Part shown: one piece after another, positions 27,458 to 36,355 of the stretch
Layout of the letters: each line of letters starts with the position of its first letter
Numbering within the stretch: position 1 is the stretch's first letter
DNA from: Dictyobacter vulcani
Lineage (GTDB): Bacteria; Chloroflexota; Ktedonobacteria; Ktedonobacterales; Ktedonobacteraceae
Reading direction: 5' to 3'
DNA: 64,000 nucleotides
NCBI RefSeq assembly: GCF_008974265.1
Contig: NZ_BKZW01000001.1
Span: forward strand, 2,666,001 to 2,730,000
Program-made: the position numbers and the translations under genes
The notes under the pieces: generated by a model
The model's input: only the letters and a program-made list of their open reading frames with translations
Database searches by the model: none
Told to the model about the DNA's origin: nothing

Positions 27458-27955
27458 ATGCGCAATAATCCATATCCAGACGAACCAAACCGTGTCCCAC
27501 CGACTGATGTGCTACCCCAGCGTGAGCGCATGGCAGATCTGCCACCCAGATCTGCGCCACCATCGACGGCTGCACCGTTGCCAGCAGAGACGGTCCAGGA
27601 AGTCGAGAATGCCGAGGCACGTCAGGAAGAGGCCCGTACAGTTCGCTATGCCATTGGGAAACTCAACGATTTTCTGCAATGGTTTCTAGTCGTGCTGGAA
27701 GTGACACTGATCATTCGTTTTTTCTTGAAATTGATCGGAGCCCTTCAGTCAAATCTCTTTGTCGGTTTCCTGTATTCATTAACCGACATCGTGATGTTTC
27801 CCTTTGCCACGATCGTTAATTCATTAAAGATTCGTGGTGGCCAGGAGTTTGAGTGGTCAACCTTGATCGCCATGCTCATCTACTGGCTCATCTTCTGGGC
27901 GGTCCGCCGTTTTCTCAGCATACTTATCTCCAGTCCAGAAGAGCCCGCAAGTTAA
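27458..27955 (+). CDS. YggT-family membrane protein
   Basis: A 165-residue protein with a Pro-rich, charged cytoplasmic N-terminus of about 65 residues, then the YggT domain: LVVLEVTLIIRFFLKLIGA, YSLTDIVMFPFATIVNSL and a second hydrophobic helix, ALIAMLIYWLIFWAVRRFL-like. YggT proteins are small membrane proteins linked to osmotic or cell-division functions; the function here is unknown. The gene stands alone, followed by a strong hairpin. Confidence 0.8.
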   Translation: MRNNPYPDEPNRVPPTDVLPQRERMADLPPRSAPPSTAAPLPAETVQEVENAEARQEEARTVRYAIGKLNDFLQWFLVVLEVTLIIRFFLKLIGALQSNLFVGFLYSLTDIVMFPFATIVNSLKIRGGQEFEWSTLIAMLIYWLIFWAVRRFLSILISSPEEPAS

Positions 27956-27986
27956 CCCATGGACTTTTTTGTCTTTTTATTGCTCT

Positions 27987-28041
27987 GAAGCCATATCCGG
28001 ATCATTGCCAGCGCAGGCAAGCCCGATCCAGATATGGCTTC
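27987..28041 (+). terminator. Long nested hairpin after the YggT gene
   Basis: A 17-bp stem with one mismatch (27987-28003 with 28025-28041) enclosing a second small hairpin TTGCC/GGCAA. It lies 32 bases after the stop codon and is likely the transcript end, though the T-rich run is before the stem, not after. Confidence 0.65.
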
Positions 28042-28175
28042 TCTGCATTCGCATTCATCTATCCTCCAGGAAATTGGCTCCGCTATAATTTTTTTGCGAT
28101 TCTCATAATGGTAGTGTTAGTGCTTTTTTGTTCTCCAGATGTGATGCTGTGCAGTAGCAGAGAAAGAACTTCTTT

Positions 28176-29975
28176 ATGCCCATACACTATCATTTCAAAA
28201 CATATCGCTCTTCTCTTTTGTTTCTCCTGATTGTGATTCTGCTGATGAGTAGTGTTGGTAACGGTCTGTGGCCTCGTCCTATGCAGGCGGCTTATGCGAT
28301 GAGTAGTATTGAGCAGGTTTTTGAGCAGTCCGCGCATGAGTTTGAGGTGCCCGCTCCAATTTTGAAGGCATTGTGTTATCTGGAAGGTCGCTTAAGTAAT
28401 CATGGTGGTACTCCCAGCATTGATGATGGGTATGGTTGTATGCATCTGCTGGCGCATGGCAGTCAGGCCACCCTGGCTATGGCCGCAAAAGATTTAAAGG
28501 TCAGCCAGGAACTGTTGAAAACGGATCTAGCCACGAATATTCGTGGCGGTGCCGCTGTCTTGCGCGATGATATGCGGCTCGTTGCCGGTTCTTCTCGTTC
28601 TCTGGATTCCTGGTACACGGTGCTGGGCGTTTATAGTGGCGCTTCAACCCCTGATGTGGCGGAGATGTATGCGGATGCTGTCTATAAAATAGTGCAGCAG
28701 GGCTTTACTGCCACGGCCGATAATGGCGAGTTGATTCTTTTGCAGCCACAAAACGTGCGGCCAAAGGTCTTTGGACATAGTCCAATTGGTGCGCTGGCCA
28801 GACTACAGCCATGGCAGCCTGCGCTTCCCAAAGGGTGTGCCCATACCGGCAAAACGGATTATCCAGGTGCCATTAATTGTATTGTGAATGCGAAAAAATT
28901 TGATTGCAATCGTGTGCCCGATAAAGCTCCCTGCAACTATGAAGGTGCCAAACGGCCAAAAGAGTATCCGGTCACCTTTGTGGGTATCCATGATATTGAG
29001 GGGAGCGCTATGGATGCCCTCAATTATATGCACAATGTGAAAAGTACGATCAGTGTGCATTATATTGTGAGTAGTGATGGCACCGTCTATCAGACGCTGC
29101 ATGATAATGATATCGGCTATCACTTTGGCAATTACTGGTATAATCAGCGCGCAGTTGGTATTGAGCACACTGGTTATGCCGCCACAGGCTACCAATGGTA
29201 TAACGCGACCCAGTATCTGGCTTCGGCAAAATTAACGGCCTATCTGCTGAAGAAATATCATATCCCTCTTGATCGAGCACACGTTATCGGCCATGGATCC
29301 GTCCCGGCGCCAACGGTCGCATTGATGCCCAATCACGTCGATCCAGGACCTTACTGGCTCTGGGGCTATTATTTTAGTTTGATCAATGCCGCTGGCGTGG
29401 CCTATCCCCGCAATATGGGCATGAGCACAAAGATGATTACGGTCAGTTCTGAGAAGGGCCGTGTGCCGCTGGGAAGACATGGACGTGAGACGGCCAGTAA
29501 CTATAATTTCTTTCCCCTCTATACCGGTCCCAGCACCCATTCAGCGCTGGCACCCCGCGCGGGTAATGATGCTACGGATGAAACGAATAATATTGAGGCT
29601 GGAATCAGCTATGCTTATACCAATTTTACCCTTGATAAGGCCGGCACTGGCCTGCGTATGTACCAGATCTGGTATGGCCTGGAGACACATCTGCGGGACA
29701 AGAAATCCAGCCATCGCAATAGTGCCCGTCAGGTCTGGCTGGCCCTCCCCGCTCGCTCAATCAATCGTGGTGGCACAGGTATGGTGGTCTTGCTCACCGA
29801 CAATAGCAAGATCTATAGTCAACCAGGAACAGACGATAAATACCAGATTGGAGATGCCCCGAAAGGAGCCACCTTTGTTTCAGGCCTGAGTGTGCAGGAT
29901 CATGACGATGATTGGTATGAAATCAACTATAATCATCGCCAGGCCTGGATATCTGAATCGTCGATCGATTTTTAA
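28176..29975 (+). CDS. Secreted N-acetylmuramoyl-L-alanine amidase (Amidase_2)
   Basis: A 599-residue exported peptidoglycan hydrolase. A hydrophobic signal segment lies at about residues 12-30. A helical domain (about 45-190) resembles a degenerate lysozyme-like or hydrolase-associated region. The amidase domain (about 265-410) has VGIHDIEG, ISVHYIVSSDGTVYQ, VGIEHTGYA and a distal HVIGHGSVP...HVDPGPYW, giving the zinc ligands His, His and Asp of the AmpD/T7 lysozyme type. The C-terminal 70 residues (VVLLTDNSKIYSQPG...DDWYEINYNHRQAWI) are an SH3-like cell-wall-binding module. It is expected to cleave the bond between MurNAc and L-Ala. Confidence 0.9.
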   Translation: MPIHYHFKTYRSSLLFLLIVILLMSSVGNGLWPRPMQAAYAMSSIEQVFEQSAHEFEVPAPILKALCYLEGRLSNHGGTPSIDDGYGCMHLLAHGSQATLAMAAKDLKVSQELLKTDLATNIRGGAAVLRDDMRLVAGSSRSLDSWYTVLGVYSGASTPDVAEMYADAVYKIVQQGFTATADNGELILLQPQNVRPKVFGHSPIGALARLQPWQPALPKGCAHTGKTDYPGAINCIVNAKKFDCNRVPDKAPCNYEGAKRPKEYPVTFVGIHDIEGSAMDALNYMHNVKSTISVHYIVSSDGTVYQTLHDNDIGYHFGNYWYNQRAVGIEHTGYAATGYQWYNATQYLASAKLTAYLLKKYHIPLDRAHVIGHGSVPAPTVALMPNHVDPGPYWLWGYYFSLINAAGVAYPRNMGMSTKMITVSSEKGRVPLGRHGRETASNYNFFPLYTGPSTHSALAPRAGNDATDETNNIEAGISYAYTNFTLDKAGTGLRMYQIWYGLETHLRDKKSSHRNSARQVWLALPARSINRGGTGMVVLLTDNSKIYSQPGTDDKYQIGDAPKGATFVSGLSVQDHDDDWYEINYNHRQAWISESSIDF

Positions 29976-30084
29976 ATAGGACTGCATTCAGTCCGGCCGC
30001 ACCTTCATTCAACCGCTCAGTTGAGGAGAAAGCTATCACACCTGCTGGCAATGTGATATACTTTTTGCTACCAGGAGGTGCATT

Positions 30085-31023
30085 TTGGACGACTTGAGTA
30101 TCTTCAGCGGGAACGCAAACCGTCCGCTCGCGGCAGCTATCTGTCGACATCTGCGCATCCCCTTGGGCGATGCAGATGTGTTTCAATTTAGCAATGAAAA
30201 TATTTTTGTGAAGATTAACGAAAACGTACGTGGTCGTGATGTCTTTGTGATTCAACCGTTCAGTACGCCCGTCAATCGCTCAATTATGGAATTGCTGATC
30301 ATGCTGGATGCCTTGAAACGCGCATCGGCGGCACGCATAACGGCGGTGATTCCGTATTATGCCTATGGACGGACCGACAAGAAAGACCAGCCGCGGGTTC
30401 CGATTACAGCGCGCTTGATCGCGGACTGTATTACCGTTGCGGGCGCTGACCGGGTCCTGACTATGGATATGCATGCCGGGCAGATCCAGGGCTTTTTTAA
30501 TATTCCCGTTGATGAGTTGACCGCCCAGATCACGCAGGCACGCTATTTTGCGGAGAAGAATCTGCAAAATTTTAGTGTTGTCTCGGCGGATGAAGGTTTT
30601 GCTAAAAAAGCTCGCAAACTGGCGGACCGTCTGGATGCTCCCCTGGCTATTGTGGAGAAGCGCCGCCTGGGCAATAATGGTCTCACGGAAGCGATGGGCA
30701 TTATTGGGAATGTTGAAGGTAAAAACGTTCTGATTGTCGATGATGAGATCGACACCGCTGGTTCGTTAACTCAGGCTGTACGTGTCGTCCAAGAGAATGG
30801 GGCACGCGATATATACTGTTGTGCAACCCATGGCATTTTCTCGGGATCGGCCATTGAACGTCTCAATAAGGCCTCGATCAAAGAGATCGTGATCACCGAT
30901 TCCATTCCATCTCCTGACCAGGATGCGTTGCCTAACCTGACAGTACTGTCGGTCGCGGAACTGATCGCAGGTACTATCAGTCGTATCCACGATGGTCGCT
31001 CTGTATCTGAATTGTTCTGGTAG
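30085..31023 (+). CDS. prs: Ribose-phosphate pyrophosphokinase
   Basis: A 312-residue enzyme making PRPP from ribose 5-phosphate and ATP. The start is TTG at 30085, seven bases after AGGAGG (30073-30078). Motifs: SGNANRPLAAAI near the N-terminus, FVIQPFSTPVNRSIMELLIM, the ATP loop YYAYGRTDKKDQPRVPITARL, the metal-binding TMDMHAGQIQGFF, and the PRPP loop IVDDEIDTAGSL. Length and motifs are normal. The class I allosteric features cannot be judged. Transcribed alone. Confidence 0.96.
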   Translation: MDDLSIFSGNANRPLAAAICRHLRIPLGDADVFQFSNENIFVKINENVRGRDVFVIQPFSTPVNRSIMELLIMLDALKRASAARITAVIPYYAYGRTDKKDQPRVPITARLIADCITVAGADRVLTMDMHAGQIQGFFNIPVDELTAQITQARYFAEKNLQNFSVVSADEGFAKKARKLADRLDAPLAIVEKRRLGNNGLTEAMGIIGNVEGKNVLIVDDEIDTAGSLTQAVRVVQENGARDIYCCATHGIFSGSAIERLNKASIKEIVITDSIPSPDQDALPNLTVLSVAELIAGTISRIHDGRSVSELFW

Positions 31024-31107
31024 TGCTAAGGTAGCTGTATATTTGTTATAGAGAACGCTATTTTTCCTCTTTCGACCATGTGTATTGCTGATTCATGCTG
31101 TCTCGAA

Positions 31108-31482
31108 CCGTAGCGGCAGGCCTCTCGCCTGCGATCTGTTCCGCGTATGAAGAGCTCCCGGTTCGCAACGGAAGCGCTTGCCGCTGCCCCTTCTCGACGT
31201 ACGATCGGCACACGCCGCATGTTGGACATCATGGGGATGGCCCCAGGCACGTGGGTGATGACGTGGCTTGTCCGTACGTGCAACGGGGGCAACGGCACGC
31301 GCTTGCCTCTGCCCCTTCTCGACGTACGATCGTGTTGGACATCATGGGGATGGCCCCAGGCACGTGGGTGATGACGTGGCTTGTCCATACGTGCAACGGT
31401 GGCAACGGCAAGCGTGTGCCGTTGCGTGGTGGTTGCTTGTAGGTACGCCAACAGGTCGCAGCCGTGAAGGCTGCCGCTACGG
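31108..31482. repeat. REPIN-like element with 12-bp ends and an internal tandem duplication
   Basis: CCGTAGCGGCAG (31108-31119) and its exact inverse CTGCCGCTACGG (31471-31482) bound 375 bp. Next to each end is a small hairpin whose stem sequence differs but still pairs: GCAGGC/GCCTGC at the left, GCAGCC/GGCTGC at the right. Inside, a unit of about 113 bp starting CTGCCCCTTCTCGACGTACG is duplicated in tandem (31184-31308 and 31309-31421), the first copy with a 12-base insert. Several overlapping frames exist but none looks like a real protein. Confidence 0.75.
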
Positions 31483-31566
31483 GATAACGCACACAGGTGA
31501 TACATGTTATAATAGCCACGCGAATCGCCGGCGCAAGGCGAGCTTGCATGGTCTAGTCTAAAAAAA

Positions 31567-31613
31567 CAATCGTGTGAGCTTAGCTAGCCGCAATCAAGCG
31601 GCATTCACGATTT
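31567..31613. repeat. 47-nt palindromic repeat, copy 1 (upstream of der)
   Basis: CAATCGTG at one end and CACGATT at the other can pair. Inside are GCCGC-aatcaa-GCGGC and a small AGC/GCT hairpin, giving a three-arm fold. It lies 50 bases before the der start, in the same orientation relative to the gene as the copy before gpsA. Confidence 0.8.
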
Positions 31614-31663
31614 TGAAGCACATAAGATTTTTTTCTGCACCAGGAAAGGGTGGAGGGGCATTT

Positions 31664-33085
31664 ATGAAGCCGCTTGTTGCTATTGTTGGCCGACCAAACG
31701 TCGGCAAATCCACATTTTTTAATCGTATGATTGGCGAGCGTCTCGCTATTGTTGAAGATATGCCGGGCACCACCCGTGATCGTCTGTATGGCGACACTGA
31801 CTGGAATGGACGCGATTTTACTCTGATCGATACCGGTGGTCTGGAACTGGGCTCTGGTCTTCCAGTTGGTCATGTTGGCTTGAATGGGCAGCCAGGCGAT
31901 CTGATGGACCATGTGATGTCACAGGCGCAGCTGGCTATTGATGAAGCCGATGTGATTGTGTTTATGGTGGATGCGCGCTCGGGTATTACTGCCGCCGATG
32001 AAGATGTGGCCCAGAAATTACGCCACACCAAGAAGCCGGTTATTATCGCCGCGAATAAAGCCGATAATAAAGATCGCCGCATGGATGCTGTGGAGTTCTA
32101 TGCTCTTGGTCTGGGTGAGCCGATCGTGATCTCTTCTATCCAGGGTGTAGGAACCGGTGATCTGCTGGATCGCATTGTGGAAGAGTTGCCTCCGGCATCC
32201 GAGATGGAGGACGAGGAAGATGAAGATGTGATCCGCATCTCGATCGTTGGCCGTCCAAACGTGGGTAAATCCTCGTTGCTTAACGCGATCACCGGCTCTC
32301 AGCGCTCGATCGTCAGCAATGTTCCTGGCACGACCCGTGACGCGATTGATACCTCCTTTGAATTCGAAGGCAAGAAGATCCGTCTGGTGGATACCGCCGG
32401 TATTCGCCGTCGTGGTCGCATTGGTGCTGGCGTCGAAAAATATAGCGTGCTGCGTTCGGAGCGCGCGCTTGAGCGCAGTGATGTCTCGATCCTGATGCTC
32501 GATGCCACCGAAGGCCTGGCCGCGCAGGACACCCATATCGCGGGTGCCATCCATGAGAGCAGCAAGGGCGTGATCGTGGTTGTCAACAAATGGGACCTGG
32601 CCCAGGAGCAGCGTAAAGCTGAGCGCGAAGGCATCTTTGCCCATCCCGATGATGAGATCAATAGTGCCGATGAATATCGCGAGATCCTGGCTGAAGGACT
32701 CAAGTTTATTCCGTATGCGCCGATCCTGTTTGCCTCGGCCAAGACCGGCTATCACGTCAAATCGATTCTTGATGCCGCCGTTAAGATCGCAGAGATGCGC
32801 TACCTGCGCGTGCCAACCGCTCGCCTGAACGAGATCGTCCAGGATGCGACCCGCCGCCATAGTCCAACTGTGATTCGGCATAAGCCACTCAAGATTTTCT
32901 ATGCTACCCAGGCGCGTGTCAATCCACCAACCTTCGTCTTTTTTGTCAACGACACCGAAGCCGTCCACTTCTCATACGAACGGTACCTGGAGAATCGACT
33001 GCGCGAAGCCTTTAGCTTCCGCGGAACCGCTATCCGCCTGCAATTCCGACCACGTTCAAAGAAAGAGCTGGACGAACGGCACTAA
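31664..33085 (+). CDS. der: Ribosome-associated GTPase Der (EngA)
   Basis: A 473-residue GTPase with two tandem G domains, needed for 50S ribosome assembly. The start is the ATG at 31664, after GGAGGGG; the frame is open upstream to 31574, through the palindromic repeat. G1 motifs: GRPNVGKSTFFNR, DTGG and NKAD in domain 1; GRPNVGKSSLLN, DTAGIRRR and NKWD in domain 2. A C-terminal KH-like domain (about residues 385-473) reads LRVPTARLNEIVQDA...HKPLKIFYATQ. Domain 1 carries a short insertion (SGLPVGHVGLNGQPGD) before switch II. Confidence 0.96.
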   Translation: MKPLVAIVGRPNVGKSTFFNRMIGERLAIVEDMPGTTRDRLYGDTDWNGRDFTLIDTGGLELGSGLPVGHVGLNGQPGDLMDHVMSQAQLAIDEADVIVFMVDARSGITAADEDVAQKLRHTKKPVIIAANKADNKDRRMDAVEFYALGLGEPIVISSIQGVGTGDLLDRIVEELPPASEMEDEEDEDVIRISIVGRPNVGKSSLLNAITGSQRSIVSNVPGTTRDAIDTSFEFEGKKIRLVDTAGIRRRGRIGAGVEKYSVLRSERALERSDVSILMLDATEGLAAQDTHIAGAIHESSKGVIVVVNKWDLAQEQRKAEREGIFAHPDDEINSADEYREILAEGLKFIPYAPILFASAKTGYHVKSILDAAVKIAEMRYLRVPTARLNEIVQDATRRHSPTVIRHKPLKIFYATQARVNPPTFVFFVNDTEAVHFSYERYLENRLREAFSFRGTAIRLQFRPRSKKELDERH

Positions 33086-33169
33086 CGCGTCTGATCACAG
33101 CTTTTCCATTGCCTCACCCCAACAGGAAAGCGTGCCGCTACAACCGTAGGGCTTTATATTGCGTATTAG

Positions 33170-33196
33170 TGATGTACACCTTTGAAGTGTACATCA
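33170..33196. terminator. Palindrome between der and the PP2C gene
   Basis: TGATGTACAC (33170-33179) pairs exactly with GTGTACATCA (33187-33196) across a 7-base loop. It could end the der transcript or be an operator; no T tract follows. Confidence 0.45.
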
Positions 33197-33241
33197 TATT
33201 CATGCAATAATTATAGAACTATGGTAGTTGGCATGCTGCAA

Positions 33242-33270
33242 TTGTCACGAATACTCCTATATGCTATAGT
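33242..33270 (+). promoter_or_regulatory. Promoter of the kinase/phosphatase block
   Basis: TTGTCA (33242-33247) and TATAGT (33265-33270) are 17 bp apart, a good sigma-70-like promoter about 50 bases before the PP2C start. Confidence 0.65.
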
Positions 33271-33319
33271 GGACATGTAACGGACAGAGGAGTCTCCTGC
33301 TTGGGTGAGGTAATTTAAT

Positions 33320-34204
33320 ATGCATTTAAAACTAACTGCTGCTGATAAAACTGATGTTGGGAAACAACGTGATCAGAATGAGGATTATGCTTATAAACGT
33401 GTAGAATCTTCAGAAGATGGGGATCGTGGCTTATTCGTGGTTGCTGACGGCATGGGAGGCTATAAGGCAGGAGAGGTGGCGAGCAGATTAGCCGTAGAGA
33501 CAATCAGTAAGGCATTAGATTTTTTCTTCAAACCTGTACATGATCAACCTACCATCAAATTGGAAAAATCAGCCCTTGATCCCAATAAAACCAATAAACT
33601 TAATTCTACCCCTGCAAATTCAGCCGCTAAGCAAAAGACCCAGAAATTGCCTGAGACGCAGGCCGTCTCTTTAATTGGAGATCAACTCGAGTCGGCCATA
33701 CAGCAAGCCAATAAAGCTATTGTGGGTTATGGCGATAAAAAATCATCGGCTCGCGGTCTGGGTAGTACCGTCACTGCAGCATTAATTCAAAATAATCAGG
33801 CGTATATTGCCAACGTTGGAGACAGTCGTACGTATCTATTACGAGGAAACAGTTTAACCCCTGTCACCAGAGACCATTCGCTGGTCGCGCGCTTAGTCGA
33901 ATCGAAGCAAATTGATCCTGAAGATGTCTATACCCATCCACAACGGAACTTGATTTATCGCTCATTGGGAGCAGGTCATAAACATGTGGAAGTAGATATA
34001 TTTCATGAAGTGCTTCAACCTGGCGACAAGTTACTGTTATGTTCTGATGGATTATGGGAAATGATACGGCACCAGGATCTGCTCAAGGCGCTTGGAGAGC
34101 AGAATAGTCCGCAATTTATTTGCGACACACTAATCGACCTGGCAAATGCCAACGGAGGAGAAGACAACATCTCCGCGATTGTTGTGCATGTAAGTGCCCA
34201 CTGA
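33320..34204 (+). CDS. PP2C-family Ser/Thr protein phosphatase
   Basis: A 294-residue PPM/PP2C phosphatase, predicted to remove phosphate from Ser/Thr with two metal ions. Motifs: the metal-binding RDQNEDYAY near residue 17, VVADGMGGYKAGEVAS, GLGSTVTAALI, IANVGDSRTYLLR, HSLVARLVE, LLLCSDGLWEMI and the final GGEDNISAIVV. A roughly 50-residue Lys/Asn-rich insert (about 75-120) between the first motifs is unusual. The kinase gene begins 32 bases later, so this is the expected antagonist of that kinase. Confidence 0.94.
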   Translation: MHLKLTAADKTDVGKQRDQNEDYAYKRVESSEDGDRGLFVVADGMGGYKAGEVASRLAVETISKALDFFFKPVHDQPTIKLEKSALDPNKTNKLNSTPANSAAKQKTQKLPETQAVSLIGDQLESAIQQANKAIVGYGDKKSSARGLGSTVTAALIQNNQAYIANVGDSRTYLLRGNSLTPVTRDHSLVARLVESKQIDPEDVYTHPQRNLIYRSLGAGHKHVEVDIFHEVLQPGDKLLLCSDGLWEMIRHQDLLKALGEQNSPQFICDTLIDLANANGGEDNISAIVVHVSAH

Positions 34205-34236
34205 CTATCCTGAGCGCATTTGGAGAAAATGTTTGT

Positions 34237-36342
34237 ATGGCTCTCCCAATAGGTACTGTCCTTGACGGAAAATTTAAAATTGTGCAGATTCTTGGCGAAG
34301 GTGGTATGGGCACCGTCTATAAAGTTGAACAGATTGGAACCCCGCCAGGTACTCCTCCCTATTATTATGCCGTCAAAGAACTGCTCATTAGTCCCAACAC
34401 AAGTGAAGAAGATCGCAAAGCGGCCATTGACCGCTTCAATAAAGAAATTGCCCTGTTAAGGGGATTAAAACATCCACGCATTGCCGCTTTGATGCTCCCT
34501 TTTCAGGAGCGAGGCAATTATTACTTTGTGATGGAATTTGTGCCTGGCCGCAGTCTGGAAAACATTTTAGAAACGACCAGAGGTCCATTACCAGAACAAC
34601 AAGTAGTCAAATGGATGATCCAGGTCTGTGAAGCCCTGACCTATATTCATACTCGTAATCCACCCATCATTTTGCGAGATCTAAAGCCCGGTAATATCAT
34701 GGTCTCACAGGATGATGAGGTGCAGTTGATCGACTTCGGCATTGCGCGCCGTTTTGATCCTAACAAACGCACCAACACCGAAAATCTCGGGACCATTTCT
34801 TATGCATCCCCCGAGCATTTAGGGTCGATTACCATGCCAGGTCAACGGCGTTCAGCCCAGAATCCAGGAAAGTTAGTGCAGACGGATGCGCGCTCAGACA
34901 TCTATTCTCTGGGTGCAACGATGTATCACCTGCTGACTAATTATGAACCGGATCCCATTCAGACCCCACCACAGGGCAGTGTCCTGGCGAAAAATCCCCG
35001 TCTAAGAACAGTTCAATTGGGAAACAAAACCATTGCTCCTGTTGAACAGGTTATTATCAAAGCGATGCAGCAAGATCCTGCCCAGCGTTTTCAAAGTGCC
35101 GAAGCGATGCGTGTAGCCTTAATGCAATGTCTACCACAGGTCGCTGCTCCCAGTACGGTGCAAATTCCCGCACTCTCACCGAATTCAACTATTATTGTGC
35201 CGACTGGCATCGGCACCATAGCCTCTACGGGGGCCGCAGGAATCATTTGTCCCAAGTGCGGTTTTCAAAATCGGCCGGGAGCAAAATTTTGTAAACGTGA
35301 TGGTCAGCCATTGGTGCAGGGCGCAACGATCGCGCCGCCCCAGATTCGTGCGCAACCCGTACGGGTTGGCGGAATTCAGGCGCGACCGGTGCAGCAACCG
35401 ATCAAAGCTCGTCCAGTGCAACAGCCGCTGCAAGCGCGGCCGACACAATCCCAGTCGATCAAGGCCCGACCGGTGCAATCGAATGGGAGTATGCCAGCCC
35501 AACCCGTCCAGGCCATTCGTGCCCGCCCGGTGAGTACGCCGGCCGCCACTGATCCGATGGTTGCCTATCGTGCAGGCCTGCAGGCGCTGGCCAACCGCAA
35601 CTATGTCGAAGCAATTCGCCAGTTCAAACTATCACAAAGCCAGGGCGCTTCGACCTATGATTCTCTCTACAATGTTGGGCGCGCCTATCGGCAATATGGA
35701 CAATCAGTACGCGAGACCGATAAAAAGCTCTTTACCGAAAATATGAAGCATGCGGCAGAATACTTTGAGGAAGCCTTACGTGTAAAACCTGATGCTATGG
35801 ATGCCCGTTTTCAACTAGGGATGTGTTATCGAGATCTGGCCCTGCATCCTTTAGCCATGGCGGCCTTCAAAAAAGCGCAGGCAGCCGCCCCGGATGATCC
35901 AGCCGTCTACTATCAACTGGGATTAGTTTCCTCTGAACAGGGCTTAACCAGTGAGGCGGTAGTGTACTTTAAACGAGGATTGGAGATCAACGCAGATCAT
36001 GCGTTAATCTTAGTTGCACTGGGACGCATCTATATCGATATGAAGAACCAACTTCCCACTGCGATTACCATGCTGCGGCAGGCCACACAGATTGATCCCG
36101 CTTTATGGGAAGCCTGGTACGAACTGGGACGTGCCCATATGAAGGAAAAGGAATGGAACTATGCTTTAAGTGCCCTGCGTCGCGCACTGCAAGTCAATAG
36201 GCGTTCCGCTGCCATCTATAGCGCGATGGCCGTATGTTTTATCAATTTAAAAAAGAAATCGGATGCCCGGCAGATGGTGAACGAGGCACTGCAACGTGAT
36301 CCAAAGAATGCTGAAGCTATCCGTGTACAAAAACAACTTTAG
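34237..36342 (+). CDS. Ser/Thr protein kinase with zinc ribbon and TPR domains
   Basis: A 701-residue Hanks-type kinase. The start is the ATG at 34237, with GGAG upstream. The glycine loop GEGGMGTVYKV, ATP lysine 47 (YAVKELL), catalytic loop ILRDLKPGNIM, DFGIARRF and SYASPEHLG are all present, so it should be active; the usual HRD is LRD. After the kinase (about 1-295) comes a zinc ribbon (IICPKCGFQ...KFCKRDGQPL). Then comes a basic linker with six RPVQ-like repeats, and from about residue 430 a TPR array of about seven repeats. There is no membrane segment, unlike PknB. It lies between two PP2C genes and before a vWA and an FHA gene. Confidence 0.93.
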   Translation: MALPIGTVLDGKFKIVQILGEGGMGTVYKVEQIGTPPGTPPYYYAVKELLISPNTSEEDRKAAIDRFNKEIALLRGLKHPRIAALMLPFQERGNYYFVMEFVPGRSLENILETTRGPLPEQQVVKWMIQVCEALTYIHTRNPPIILRDLKPGNIMVSQDDEVQLIDFGIARRFDPNKRTNTENLGTISYASPEHLGSITMPGQRRSAQNPGKLVQTDARSDIYSLGATMYHLLTNYEPDPIQTPPQGSVLAKNPRLRTVQLGNKTIAPVEQVIIKAMQQDPAQRFQSAEAMRVALMQCLPQVAAPSTVQIPALSPNSTIIVPTGIGTIASTGAAGIICPKCGFQNRPGAKFCKRDGQPLVQGATIAPPQIRAQPVRVGGIQARPVQQPIKARPVQQPLQARPTQSQSIKARPVQSNGSMPAQPVQAIRARPVSTPAATDPMVAYRAGLQALANRNYVEAIRQFKLSQSQGASTYDSLYNVGRAYRQYGQSVRETDKKLFTENMKHAAEYFEEALRVKPDAMDARFQLGMCYRDLALHPLAMAAFKKAQAAAPDDPAVYYQLGLVSSEQGLTSEAVVYFKRGLEINADHALILVALGRIYIDMKNQLPTAITMLRQATQIDPALWEAWYELGRAHMKEKEWNYALSALRRALQVNRRSAAIYSAMAVCFINLKKKSDARQMVNEALQRDPKNAEAIRVQKQL

Positions 36343-36355
36343 AAGGAGGGCAGGA

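Noticed and set aside
31026..31561. Several overlapping frames coding Arg/Thr/His-rich peptides
   Set aside because: They are translations of the tandem repeat and its inverted ends; similar peptides appear in several frames at once.
32018..32968. Long open frame (316 codons) on the minus strand
   Set aside because: It is antisense to der, whose GTPase motifs are complete; a by-product of codon use.
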